A stretch of DNA of 21,736 bases. Source: JAVXNW01 sp036645575 (GTDB taxonomy: Bacteria > Bacillota > Clostridia > Christensenellales > Aristaeellaceae). A model generated the notes under the pieces. That model was not told the origin of the DNA. It did no database searches and saw only the letters and a list, made by a program, of their open reading frames with translations. Location: assembly GCA_036645575.1 (NCBI GenBank), contig JAVXNW010000047.1:1-21736 (forward strand), written 5' to 3'. This document shows positions 7,383 through 14,508 of this stretch, in pieces. Both the position numbers and the translations under genes were made by a program. How positions within the stretch are numbered: the stretch's first letter is position 1; every line of letters begins with the position of its first letter.

Positions 7383-9739
7383 AGTAACCCGCCTCCCCAT
7401 TCCCGTAGTGCGCCCATCCAGCGAAATAGCTCCGATGTCTCCGGCTCCACCTTGACGACCGGCCGCATCGCAAGGGTCAGCGGCTCGGGTGAAAAATCAA
7501 TCAGCTGAAGCTCATTTAGCACATACAGCCCGGCGTACGCGCCCACGGGTTCCAGGCCGGACAATTCCGACAACTCGCACGCGAGGGCCTGTACGCGCTT
7601 CCCGGCGTAAGGCCGCCTGAGCAGTTCGCGCGTCGCCCGGTACAGCGCGCGCAGGCGCGCGACGTCGGGCAGCGCTTCAATCCACTCGGCCACGCCCAAA
7701 ACCGGACCCGACGCGTGAAACAGCGCGCCCGGCGCGCCCAGCAGAAATACCCGCTCATACCCCGGCGGAATTTCCCCGACCGGGAACAGGCACAGCGCGT
7801 TAAATGCGCGCAAATCGCTCGGATAGCCCCCGCGGCACACGTCCATCCGCTCCGAAAGCCCCGCCTCGTCCAGCTGCGCAAGGACAACCTGCGCAATTTG
7901 GCGGTCCGCCGCCAATACAAGCGTGCCGCGCGCGTCGCCCCTCAGCGCTTCGCACAGCGCCTGCACGTCCCACGCGGCCGATTTTGCCCCTGAAAGCCTG
8001 CCCAACTGGGGGCTATTATACAGGATCTGTGTTAAAAACGCATGGAGCCATCGCGCCTCGTCGGCCTCGGACATCTCAAGGGCCGCCGCAAGCGTCTGGG
8101 GGCGCATCGCCTTGATCTCCAGCTGCACCGAAACGCGGTTCATGTACCGATCGATGCGCGGCGCGAACAGCGCGGCTTGGCGGATGCCGTCAAGCGTCCC
8201 AAGCCTTTTGCCCTGCGAAAACCAGATGCCGCGCAGCGCGGTTTCCGCTTGCGAGAAGGTGAGCGCCAGGTGCGCGCAATCGCGCCCGACGCCCCGCGCG
8301 TCCTCGGCGTAGCCTTCTGAAAGCAGCACCGGCGCGGGATTGCCAAACCCGGTCGGGTTCATCCGATCGAGCGCCTCGACCAACGCCAAATCCACCTCGT
8401 CCAGCGACACCGCCAGATCGTATGGCGCCAAGGGTATGAAGCACGCCGCGTCGGCATTTTCGCAGATCCACTCATTGAGCCGCGCGCGCAGCGCGTCGAT
8501 CTTCCCGCGCTCAAGCGTCAATCCCGCCGCCTGCTTGTGTCCGCCGTAGCGAATCAGCAGATCGGACGCCGCACACAGCGCCTCAAAGATGTTGACGCCC
8601 GGAATGCTTCGGCACGAGCCGGTCGCCATCTCATCGTCTAGGCTCAAAAGCACCACCGGCAGCGTGTACTTTTCGACCAGTCGCGACGCGACGAGCCCCA
8701 CGACGCCCGGGTTCCACTTTTCGCCCGCCAGCACAATCACGCGCCCCTTGACAAAGTCGTAGCCCGCCAACTGCGCCTCAGCCTCGCGCAGAATCGCGGC
8801 CTCCTCGGCCTTCCTGCGCGTGTTTTCGTCGTTGAGTGCGCGCGCAAGCGGCGCTGCCTCCGCCTCACACGCGCACTTAAGCAGTTCGAGCGAGCGCTCG
8901 GCGCTGCCCAGCCGCCCGCCCGCGTTGAGCCTAGGCGCAAGCTGAAAGGCGACCTGTCCCGCCGAAATCGGCGCGGCAATCCCCGATGCGTCCATGAGCG
9001 CCTTGATCCCCGGTCGCGCCGCGCGGTTGATCAGTTCAAGCCCCAGAAATACGATCGCCCGGTTTTCGCCCTGCAACTTGACCACGTCCGCGACCGTGGC
9101 CAGCGCCGCCAGATCGATCCATTCCATCGCGCATTCCGGGCACAGCGCCATCGCCAGCTTAAACGCCACGCCCGCGCCCGCCAGATCGGGGTTGGGATAC
9201 CCGCCCATCAGCGGATTGACCACCGGGCAGTCGGGCAGTTGTTCGCCCAATTGGTGGTGATCGGTCACGATCACGTCCATGCCCAGCGCCTTGGCCCGCT
9301 CGACCAGCTGCGAAGACGTGATGCCGCAATCCACCGTCACCAGCAATTGCGCGCACTTGGCCGCCTCTAGGATGCCAGGTTCGTTGAGCCCATATCCCTC
9401 CAAGCGCCGCGACGGGATGTGCCCGCTTGCTTGAATGCCCAGATGCTTAAGCGCCAATTGCAGTATCGCGCTCGCGCAGACGCCGTCCACGTCGTAATCG
9501 CCCCACACGTACACGGTCTCTTGGCGCATCTTGGCCAGCATGATCCGCGCGACCGCCCTGTCCATGTCGTGAAGCGCCTCGGGCGCGAGCAGGTCGCCTT
9601 GCGTGGGATGCAAAAAGCGCTCGGCCGCTTGGGCGCTTTGAACGCCGCGCCCGGCAAGGATCATCCAAAGCGCGCGCGGCATATCCTCAGGCTTTTCCCA
9701 CGCCGGCTGGCCTTTCAGGCGCGCCTCGTATCGAATCAT
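7379..9739 (-). CDS. recJ: Single-stranded-DNA-specific exonuclease RecJ
   Basis: A 5'-3' single-strand exonuclease for recombination and mismatch or base-excision repair; 786 aa. Seen motifs are GDYDVDG (80-86), VDCG (136-139), VTDHH (158-162), the DHHA1-type GEKWNPGVVGLVASRL, and YGGHKQAAG, which together give the DHH/DHHA1 catalytic core with its metal-binding aspartates and histidines. The C-terminal third is less conserved, as in the long Firmicutes RecJ forms. The start at ATG 9739 follows GGGAGG by eight bases; a longer reading to 9787 would begin inside a hairpin. The 3' end overlaps rel by four bases, suggesting coupled translation of the two genes. Confidence 0.96.
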   Translation of the reverse strand: MIRYEARLKGQPAWEKPEDMPRALWMILAGRGVQSAQAAERFLHPTQGDLLAPEALHDMDRAVARIMLAKMRQETVYVWGDYDVDGVCASAILQLALKHLGIQASGHIPSRRLEGYGLNEPGILEAAKCAQLLVTVDCGITSSQLVERAKALGMDVIVTDHHQLGEQLPDCPVVNPLMGGYPNPDLAGAGVAFKLAMALCPECAMEWIDLAALATVADVVKLQGENRAIVFLGLELINRAARPGIKALMDASGIAAPISAGQVAFQLAPRLNAGGRLGSAERSLELLKCACEAEAAPLARALNDENTRRKAEEAAILREAEAQLAGYDFVKGRVIVLAGEKWNPGVVGLVASRLVEKYTLPVVLLSLDDEMATGSCRSIPGVNIFEALCAASDLLIRYGGHKQAAGLTLERGKIDALRARLNEWICENADAACFIPLAPYDLAVSLDEVDLALVEALDRMNPTGFGNPAPVLLSEGYAEDARGVGRDCAHLALTFSQAETALRGIWFSQGKRLGTLDGIRQAALFAPRIDRYMNRVSVQLEIKAMRPQTLAAALEMSEADEARWLHAFLTQILYNSPQLGRLSGAKSAAWDVQALCEALRGDARGTLVLAADRQIAQVVLAQLDEAGLSERMDVCRGGYPSDLRAFNALCLFPVGEIPPGYERVFLLGAPGALFHASGPVLGVAEWIEALPDVARLRALYRATRELLRRPYAGKRVQALACELSELSGLEPVGAYAGLYVLNELQLIDFSPEPLTLAMRPVVKVEPETSELFRWMGALREWGGGLL

Positions 9740-9764
9740 CGCCTTTGCCTCCCGCCTCATAATA

Positions 9765-9806
9765 TCAAGAATAGGAATCAGGCGCACGCCCGATTCCTAT
9801 TCTTGA
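9765..9806. repeat. Long hairpin between secF and recJ
   Basis: Perfect 15-bp arms (9765-9779 and 9792-9806) with an inner three-base G/C extension after one mismatch. The arms are AT-rich (AAGAATAGGAATC core) in an otherwise GC-rich window. It fills most of the 77-base gap between the secF stop and the recJ start. No T-tract follows on the minus strand, so processing, mRNA stabilisation or partial termination are the likely roles; this is inference. Confidence 0.75.
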
Positions 9807-9816
9807 CAAATCGTTC

Positions 9817-10740
9817 TTACGCCTTGGCTTTCTTGTGGAACAAATTCTTGACCCGGCCAAAGGTGTTGTTGTCCTGCCACATCGCCCAGATCTGGCCGCT
9901 GAGCAGTACCGACGAGTAGGTGCCGGCCAGCATGCCGACGAGCAGCGGGAACGCAAATTCGCGGATCGAATCAACGCCCATGATGTACAGCGTCACCAGC
10001 GTGATCAGCGTCGTGATCGTCGTGTTCATCGTGCGGCTGATGGTCGTCGAAACCGAATGCTCCACCACGGCCCTGCGCGAAACCTTCTTGTACGCGTCCA
10101 GCTTGACCGACTCGCGGATGCGGTCGAAGATGACGATCGTGTTGTTGATCGAGTAGCCGACGATCGTGAGCAGCGCCGCGATGAACGAGGAGTTCACCTG
10201 ATAGACGCTGCGGAAGAACACCATGAACGCGGTCATGATGCACACGTCGTGAAGCAGCGCGAGCAGCGCCGCCATGCCGGAGTACAGGTCAAAGCGAATG
10301 CCGATGTAGAGGAGCAGGCAGGCAAATACGATCAGCATCGAGATGACCGCATTGCGCACCAGATCCCGTCCGGCCACCGCGCCCACATGGTCGATGGAGA
10401 CAAACGTCATGTCCGGGTATTTGGCCTTCAGTTCCTTTTCAAGGCCCCCGCGCAGCGCGTCGGCGTCCTCCACCAATTTAAGGCGGATCTGTAGTTCGGT
10501 CTGCTCGCTTCCGAGCTTGGCGATCTGAAACTCGTTGATGCCCTGCGCCTTCAGCGCCTTTTCAACATCCGCCGCTTCGTACTGCGCGCCAATGTCGTAG
10601 CGCAAAAGCGAGCCGCCCGTAAAGTCGATGCCCATGTTCATGCCCATGCCCAGAAGGCTCATCACCAGCGCCGCCGCGATGATGGCCAGGGAGATCAGCA
10701 TGAATACCTTGGTATGCCCCGTATAGGTATGCTTTTCCAT
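9817..10740 (-). CDS. secF: Protein translocase subunit SecF
   Basis: Membrane partner of SecD that uses the proton-motive force to help the SecYEG channel export proteins. The 307-aa length is typical. TM1 spans about residues 12-32, then MGIDFTGGSLLRYDI opens the short extracytoplasmic P1-like domain, followed by five further membrane spans. The SecF signature SINNTIVIFDRIRES lies at about 196-210 and VVEHSVSTTISRTMNTTIT follows it. AAGGAGG stands nine bases before the ATG at 10740. A second ATG four bases upstream is in another frame. It follows secD by 14 bases, so the two are translated as a pair. Confidence 0.96.
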   Translation of the reverse strand: MEKHTYTGHTKVFMLISLAIIAAALVMSLLGMGMNMGIDFTGGSLLRYDIGAQYEAADVEKALKAQGINEFQIAKLGSEQTELQIRLKLVEDADALRGGLEKELKAKYPDMTFVSIDHVGAVAGRDLVRNAVISMLIVFACLLLYIGIRFDLYSGMAALLALLHDVCIMTAFMVFFRSVYQVNSSFIAALLTIVGYSINNTIVIFDRIRESVKLDAYKKVSRRAVVEHSVSTTISRTMNTTITTLITLVTLYIMGVDSIREFAFPLLVGMLAGTYSSVLLSGQIWAMWQDNNTFGRVKNLFHKKAKA

Positions 10741-10754
10741 CTTTCATGCCCTCC

Positions 10755-11996
10755 TTATCGCGTATACAGCGCCATGTGCTTGTCGTTTCCCAGCCTGACC
10801 ACGCTCTTTAAGAGCACGCGCGTGACGAACACGGCGGTGATCATGGAAGTGATAACGCCAATGAGCAGCGTGGTCGCAAATCCACGGATGGTGCCGGTAC
10901 CGAAGTACAGAAGCACCAGCGCGGCAATGATCGTGGTGACGTTCGAGTCGATGACCGCGCTCAACGCGCTCTTAAAGCCGCGGTTGACCGCAGACTCCAG
11001 CTTGCAGCCCGCCTTGAGCTCCTCGCGGAAGCGCTCGAAGATGATGACGTTGGCGTCAACCGCCATGCCGATACCCAATAGGATACCCGCAATGCCCGGA
11101 AGCGTCAGCTGAACGCCCGGCACCAAGGCCAGCGCGTACAATACGATCAGCACGTAGATGCACAGCGCAAGGTCGGCGACCAAGCCCGGCAGGCGATAGA
11201 CCAACAGCATAAACAGCATCACCAGGATCAGCCCGACAAAGCCCGCGTTGATCGAGGTGGTCATCGAGTCGACGCCCAGCGTCGCCGAAACCGCGCTCAC
11301 CTCGTCCTGCTCGATGTCCAGCGGCAACGCGCCCGACATGATCAGCATCGCAAGGTTGATCGCGTCGTCTGCGCTGCCCATGTTGGTGATGACGCCTTCA
11401 CCGCCGGTGATCGCGCTTTCAACCGTCGGGGCGGAGATGAGCTGACCGTCCAGCACGATGGCGATTTGCCTTCCGATGTTCTTTTGCGTGGCCTCCGCAA
11501 AGGCCTTCTTGCCCGTTTCGTTGAGTTCAAAGGCGACGACCGGCTGGGACGTGTTGCCGTCATAGTAGGTCGCGTGGGCGTTTTTGATGTCCGCGCCCTC
11601 GATGACCACTTTGCCGTCCGGATCGAGGAACTCAAGGTGCGCAGGCTTGCCAATGATGTCCAGAATGCTGTTGGGATCGGACACGTCGGGAATCTCTACG
11701 CGAATGCGGTTGCTTCCCTGCCGCGTCACCGTGGCTTCGGTAAAGCCCTGCGCGGTCAAGCGGTCGCGCAACACCGAGATGGTGCCGTTCAGCAGGGTTT
11801 CAAAGTCGTCCTGCTCCGTATCGGTTGCCACATACACAGCGTAGATACCGCCGCGCAGATCAAGCCCCAGACTGATGCCCTCCGTGACCGGCTTGATCGA
11901 GAAGTTGCCGATTGTCAGCCCGTTTACGGCCAGCAACGAGACAACCACGATCAGAACCACCGTCACGCACAAAGTTATCGTGCTCTTCGCCTTCAT
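10755..11996 (-). CDS. secD: Protein translocase subunit SecD
   Basis: Large subunit of the SecDF export motor; 413 aa, a short Firmicutes-type SecD. TM1 is at about residues 7-24, followed by GLDLRGG (44-50), a large extracytoplasmic domain to about 250 and five C-terminal membrane spans. The SecD signature GMAVDANVIIFERFREE sits near 310-326. The start at ATG 11996 follows GGGAGG with 11 bases spacing; an ATG at 12023 lies ahead of this ribosome site and would add a poorly conserved leader. It is the first gene of the minus-strand operon, about 50 bases downstream of the predicted transcription start. SecD and SecF are separate proteins here, unlike the fused B. subtilis SecDF. Confidence 0.96.
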   Translation of the reverse strand: MKAKSTITLCVTVVLIVVVSLLAVNGLTIGNFSIKPVTEGISLGLDLRGGIYAVYVATDTEQDDFETLLNGTISVLRDRLTAQGFTEATVTRQGSNRIRVEIPDVSDPNSILDIIGKPAHLEFLDPDGKVVIEGADIKNAHATYYDGNTSQPVVAFELNETGKKAFAEATQKNIGRQIAIVLDGQLISAPTVESAITGGEGVITNMGSADDAINLAMLIMSGALPLDIEQDEVSAVSATLGVDSMTTSINAGFVGLILVMLFMLLVYRLPGLVADLALCIYVLIVLYALALVPGVQLTLPGIAGILLGIGMAVDANVIIFERFREELKAGCKLESAVNRGFKSALSAVIDSNVTTIIAALVLLYFGTGTIRGFATTLLIGVITSMITAVFVTRVLLKSVVRLGNDKHMALYTR

Positions 11997-12052
11997 CTGA
12001 TTCCCGTCCTCCCAAGTTTTCATCTGTACCCATCTAGATCACACTTCCGTAC

Positions 12053-12081
12053 ATTATAGCCGTATATCGGGAACCCGTCAA
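12053..12081 (-). promoter_or_regulatory. Promoter for the secD-led operon
   Basis: Read on the minus strand, TTGACG (12076-12081), a 17-base spacer and TATAAT (12053-12058) form a near-consensus vegetative promoter. Transcription would begin around 12046, leaving a leader of about 50 bases before secD. No equally good promoter or intrinsic terminator was seen by eye within the ten genes downstream. Confidence 0.85.
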
Positions 12082-12129
12082 CCAAATCCGGTTAAAAAAG
12101 TTCTCTTTGAGGCAATTTGTAATTTCCTT

Positions 12130-13206
12130 TTATTTTGCCCGGACGCCGCCTTGCGGCAATGGCTTGCTTGGCGGGCGGCGCCTTTCTCCGCGCGCAAGCC
12201 CCAGAACCACGAGCACACTTGCGCCCGCGAGCCACAGCGCATTTTCGAGCACCGGCGCGCTTTCCCCGCCCGCCCAGATCGGCCGCGCGCACAACAGCCC
12301 CGCAAAGAGCGCCGACAGCGTCGCGTGCATGAGCTTCCCGAGCGCCAAGCGCGCCATGGGCACTTCCGGCATCGCCGCGTGGTTTTGGAGCGCCACGCAC
12401 ATTCCGCCAAGCCCGCAAAAAAACGCGATCACCAGGCACTTGACGCCCATCTCAAGGGGCATTTCTGAAATGGCGTGACAGCCGCCCGCCACCTCGAGCA
12501 GCGGCAGCACTTTGTCCCTTGCGCCCGGCAGCACCGCCGCCACCAGCCCCGCCACGACCGAAAAAAGCACCATCCACCCGCACACGACCAGCACGTTCCC
12601 CACCGCCTCGCGCACCGGGTGCACCCTTTCGCCTTCTTCCGATGGCCCAGCTGTCCCCGCCGCCCGGCGTCCTGGCTCGCCTTCCCGGCCCCCCGGAAGC
12701 CTTTGCGCGTCGTCTTGCCACGCGCCGCGCAAAAGCCAGCCGCTTGCGAGGATCGAAAGCAGCTGCGCCGCCATCAGCCGCCGGCCGATCTCGGGCGAGC
12801 CCAGCAGCGCGCCGCCCACCGAGGCCACGAGGAACGCGGGACTCAGTCCCCCGCATAGGATGGCGCAGCGACTGGCCTGCGCCCTGGTCATGCCGCCCTT
12901 CACCTTGGAAAGCGCGATCGCGCCCGCAGGGCTTCCCGCCATCAGCGCCACCGCGACCGCGCCCGCCGCCTCGCCCGGAACGCCAAACGCCCGATCCATC
13001 AAGCGCCCAAATAGCCGCTTGTAAATCGCCTTTGCCTCCTCGCACCCGAGCGCAGGCAGCACGACAAAGAAAGGAAAGAGCGCCGGCGCAAAGGTCCCGG
13101 CCCACACGCCCATCGCCGTGAGCGCCGAAGATATCGATTGTTCCGGATAGCAGATGACGAGCACCACCAGCGCGAGCGCGCCCCCCAGCTTTATTTTTTC
13201 CACCAC
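12130..13206 (-). CDS. YlbJ-like (nucleoside-recognition/gate family) integral membrane protein
   Basis: A polytopic membrane protein of 358 aa. Hydrophobic segments lie near residues 5-20, 28-53, 78-100, 117-160, 200-227, 255-275, 290-312 and 322-339. Motifs resembling the sporulation protein YlbJ (SpoVV) include the early FAPALFPFFVV, the GSPAGAIALSK loop (cf. GYPxGAK) and GLGGMCVALQNHA (cf. GGLCVHxQ). YlbJ homologues are linked to loading or export during sporulation. A hydrophilic insertion (about 163-198) makes this copy divergent, and it is shorter than B. subtilis YlbJ at about 400 aa. The start is GTG at 13206, six bases after AGGGGGT; a second GTG follows directly. It is convergent with nothing: its stop lies only about 50 bases upstream of the secD promoter on the same strand. 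The family call is moderate, and its function here is unknown. Confidence 0.7.
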   Translation of the reverse strand: MVEKIKLGGALALVVLVICYPEQSISSALTAMGVWAGTFAPALFPFFVVLPALGCEEAKAIYKRLFGRLMDRAFGVPGEAAGAVAVALMAGSPAGAIALSKVKGGMTRAQASRCAILCGGLSPAFLVASVGGALLGSPEIGRRLMAAQLLSILASGWLLRGAWQDDAQRLPGGREGEPGRRAAGTAGPSEEGERVHPVREAVGNVLVVCGWMVLFSVVAGLVAAVLPGARDKVLPLLEVAGGCHAISEMPLEMGVKCLVIAFFCGLGGMCVALQNHAAMPEVPMARLALGKLMHATLSALFAGLLCARPIWAGGESAPVLENALWLAGASVLVVLGLARGERRRPPSKPLPQGGVRAK

Positions 13207-13285
13207 ATGTCCACCCCCTCTCTAAGGAGGCTATGCGCGCCGCCCGCACTCGATACGGTTGTCTTCCGGAAACGCCCGCGCTTCA

Positions 13286-13317
13286 CGCGGCGCGCTCGCT
13301 GGGCCGCCCGCGCCGCG
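13286..13317. repeat. G/C hairpin in the divergent intergenic region
   Basis: Perfect 9-bp arms CGCGGCGCG (13286-13294) and CGCGCCGCG (13309-13317) with a 14-base loop. It would lie in the 5' leader of the YlbJ-like gene if that transcript starts further right, but no convincing minus-strand promoter was identified there. Confidence 0.5.
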
Positions 13318-13344
13318 CGATACCAAACATATAAACAAAACGAC

Positions 13345-13373
13345 TTGTACCCGCAACAATTTTCCTCTATAAT
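13345..13373 (+). promoter_or_regulatory. Promoter for the Ig-like secreted protein
   Basis: TTGTAC (13345-13350), a 17-base spacer and a perfect TATAAT (13368-13373) on the plus strand. The predicted start of transcription near 13380 gives a very short leader that contains the GGAG ribosome site seven bases before the ATG at 13406. Confidence 0.82.
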
Positions 13374-13405
13374 GTAGATCCAATGTCGGGGAACGGAGTG
13401 TCTTA

Positions 13406-14335
13406 ATGCGTATGGAAAAATCTTTGGTGCGAGCACTTGTCTTGGCGATTGCCCTGTGCTTGCTAACTTGTAATCCCGCCTTTGCACTGGCGCAGTCCAA
13501 AGCGGAGCCTTCCGCCATGCCGGACGCCGCGTCGGGTGATTCAACCGATGATTCAGGCGCTTCCGAAGGCGATGCGCCGTTGGCGCCGGCCAAGCCGGAG
13601 CCCAATCCGGCCAATCCGCCGGCCAAGCAGCCCGGCAACCAGCCGGCCAACACGCCCGGCAGCACGCCCGGCAACACGCCGGCCAACCAACCAGCCAACA
13701 CGCCCGGCAACCAGCCGACCAACGCGCCGGAGCCAACCGCCCAACCGACCCAGCCGGTCGTCCTGACCGAGTGCCTGTTTGTGACGGTCAATCGCTCGAC
13801 GCTGGTGCCGGGGCAGGAGACGCAGGCCTTTTCCGAAGTCACGCCCAAGGGCGCGCAGGCGCAAATTGCGTGGTCCTCGTCAAATCCCGCTCTGCTCACT
13901 GTCGATCGCGCGGGCACGGTGCGCGTCCCGGCGAACGCCCAGCCGAGGGCGGGCGGCGAATATGTGGACGTATGGGCGCGCGCGACCGACGGAAGCCTTG
14001 CGATGCACTGTGCGACGGTGCGGGTCATGCCCGCCGTCCGCTCGCTCACGGTGCTTCCGGCAAGCCTCACGGTGCAATCAGGCGACCCCGCGATGCTGGC
14101 GACCGCCTCGGCGGAACTCTCCCCCGAGTCGCTCTTTGGCCTCATCCCGATTGAGTGGAGCAGTTCAAACCCCGAAATCGTCACCGTGCGCGCAGGCGGC
14201 GCGACGGGCGAACTTGCGCTGATCACGTGGAGCGGAACGCCCGGTCAAGCGACGATTACCGCCCGTACCGCGGGCAATTCCGACTGTTTTGATCATATAA
14301 TGGTCACTGTGCTACCTTCCGTACCCCTTTCTTGA
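13406..14335 (+). CDS. Secreted protein with Pro/Asn-rich linker and two bacterial Ig-like modules
   Basis: A 309-aa protein of unknown function, probably exported. Residues 1-28 form a signal peptide (basic start, hydrophobic core, AFA then LAQ as a likely signal peptidase I site); LLTC is a poor lipobox, so lipidation is less likely. Residues about 31-60 are acidic and Ser/Ala-rich, and 60-117 form a low-complexity linker of PGN/PAN-type repeats that probably crosses or attaches to the cell wall. Two BIG2-like repeats follow, marked by IAWSSSNPALLTVD (154-167) and IEWSSSNPEIVTV (249-261) with GQATITARTAG near the end. No catalytic motif, LPXTG or S-layer domain is visible. The start is ATG 13406, with GGAG seven bases ahead and a TATAAT promoter close by. 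It may be a surface adhesin or structural protein; this is inference. Confidence 0.88.
   Translation: MRMEKSLVRALVLAIALCLLTCNPAFALAQSKAEPSAMPDAASGDSTDDSGASEGDAPLAPAKPEPNPANPPAKQPGNQPANTPGSTPGNTPANQPANTPGNQPTNAPEPTAQPTQPVVLTECLFVTVNRSTLVPGQETQAFSEVTPKGAQAQIAWSSSNPALLTVDRAGTVRVPANAQPRAGGEYVDVWARATDGSLAMHCATVRVMPAVRSLTVLPASLTVQSGDPAMLATASAELSPESLFGLIPIEWSSSNPEIVTVRAGGATGELALITWSGTPGQATITARTAGNSDCFDHIMVTVLPSVPLS
13590..13750 (+). repeat. Coding tandem repeats for the PGN/PAN linker
   Basis: Within the Ig-like protein gene, short units of about 12 bases built from CCCGGCAAC and CCGGCCAAC alternate many times, encoding PGNxPAN-type steps. Copies are near-identical at the base level, so the tract is probably prone to slippage and to length differences between strains. 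Confidence 0.8.
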
Positions 14336-14379
14336 TTGCGACGATCGCTATTTTTCACACACTAGCGGCACGACTGCCA

Positions 14380-14409
14380 TTGCATATCGCGCCTTTTTTG
14401 TGCTATACT
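14380..14409 (+). promoter_or_regulatory. Candidate promoter for glgP-GH13
   Basis: TTGCAT (14380-14385), an 18-base spacer and TATACT (14404-14409). Transcription from about 14416 would give a leader of roughly 93 bases before the TTG start of glgP. The -35 box is weaker than in the other promoters of this window. Confidence 0.6.
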
Positions 14410-14462
14410 AATGGAAACCATTCACGTTTTCGATCATTGATGCAAGCCAACCGGTTGAATCC

Positions 14463-14486
14463 CGGGCATGGCTAGCCCGTGTTTTT
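14463..14486 (+). terminator. Weak hairpin plus T-tract in the glgP leader
   Basis: CGGGC (14463-14467) pairs with GCCCG (14475-14479) around a seven-base loop, followed by TG and five Ts (14482-14486). It lies downstream of the candidate glgP promoter and 20 bases ahead of the ribosome site. It may be a weak terminator for the Ig-like gene or an attenuator for glgP. A five-bp stem is marginal. Confidence 0.4.
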
Positions 14487-14508
14487 GTGATGAGGGAGGC
14501 ATAAGCAT

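Noticed and set aside
12082..12129. Possible terminator between the YlbJ-like gene and the secD promoter
   Set aside because: A T-run is present on the minus strand but only four-base stems can be drawn, too weak to call.
13231..14226. Open frame of 331 codons on the minus strand opposite the Ig-like protein
   Set aside because: The plus-strand frame has a promoter, ribosome site, signal peptide and recognisable Ig-like repeats. The minus frame mirrors the GC-rich repeat tract and has none of these.
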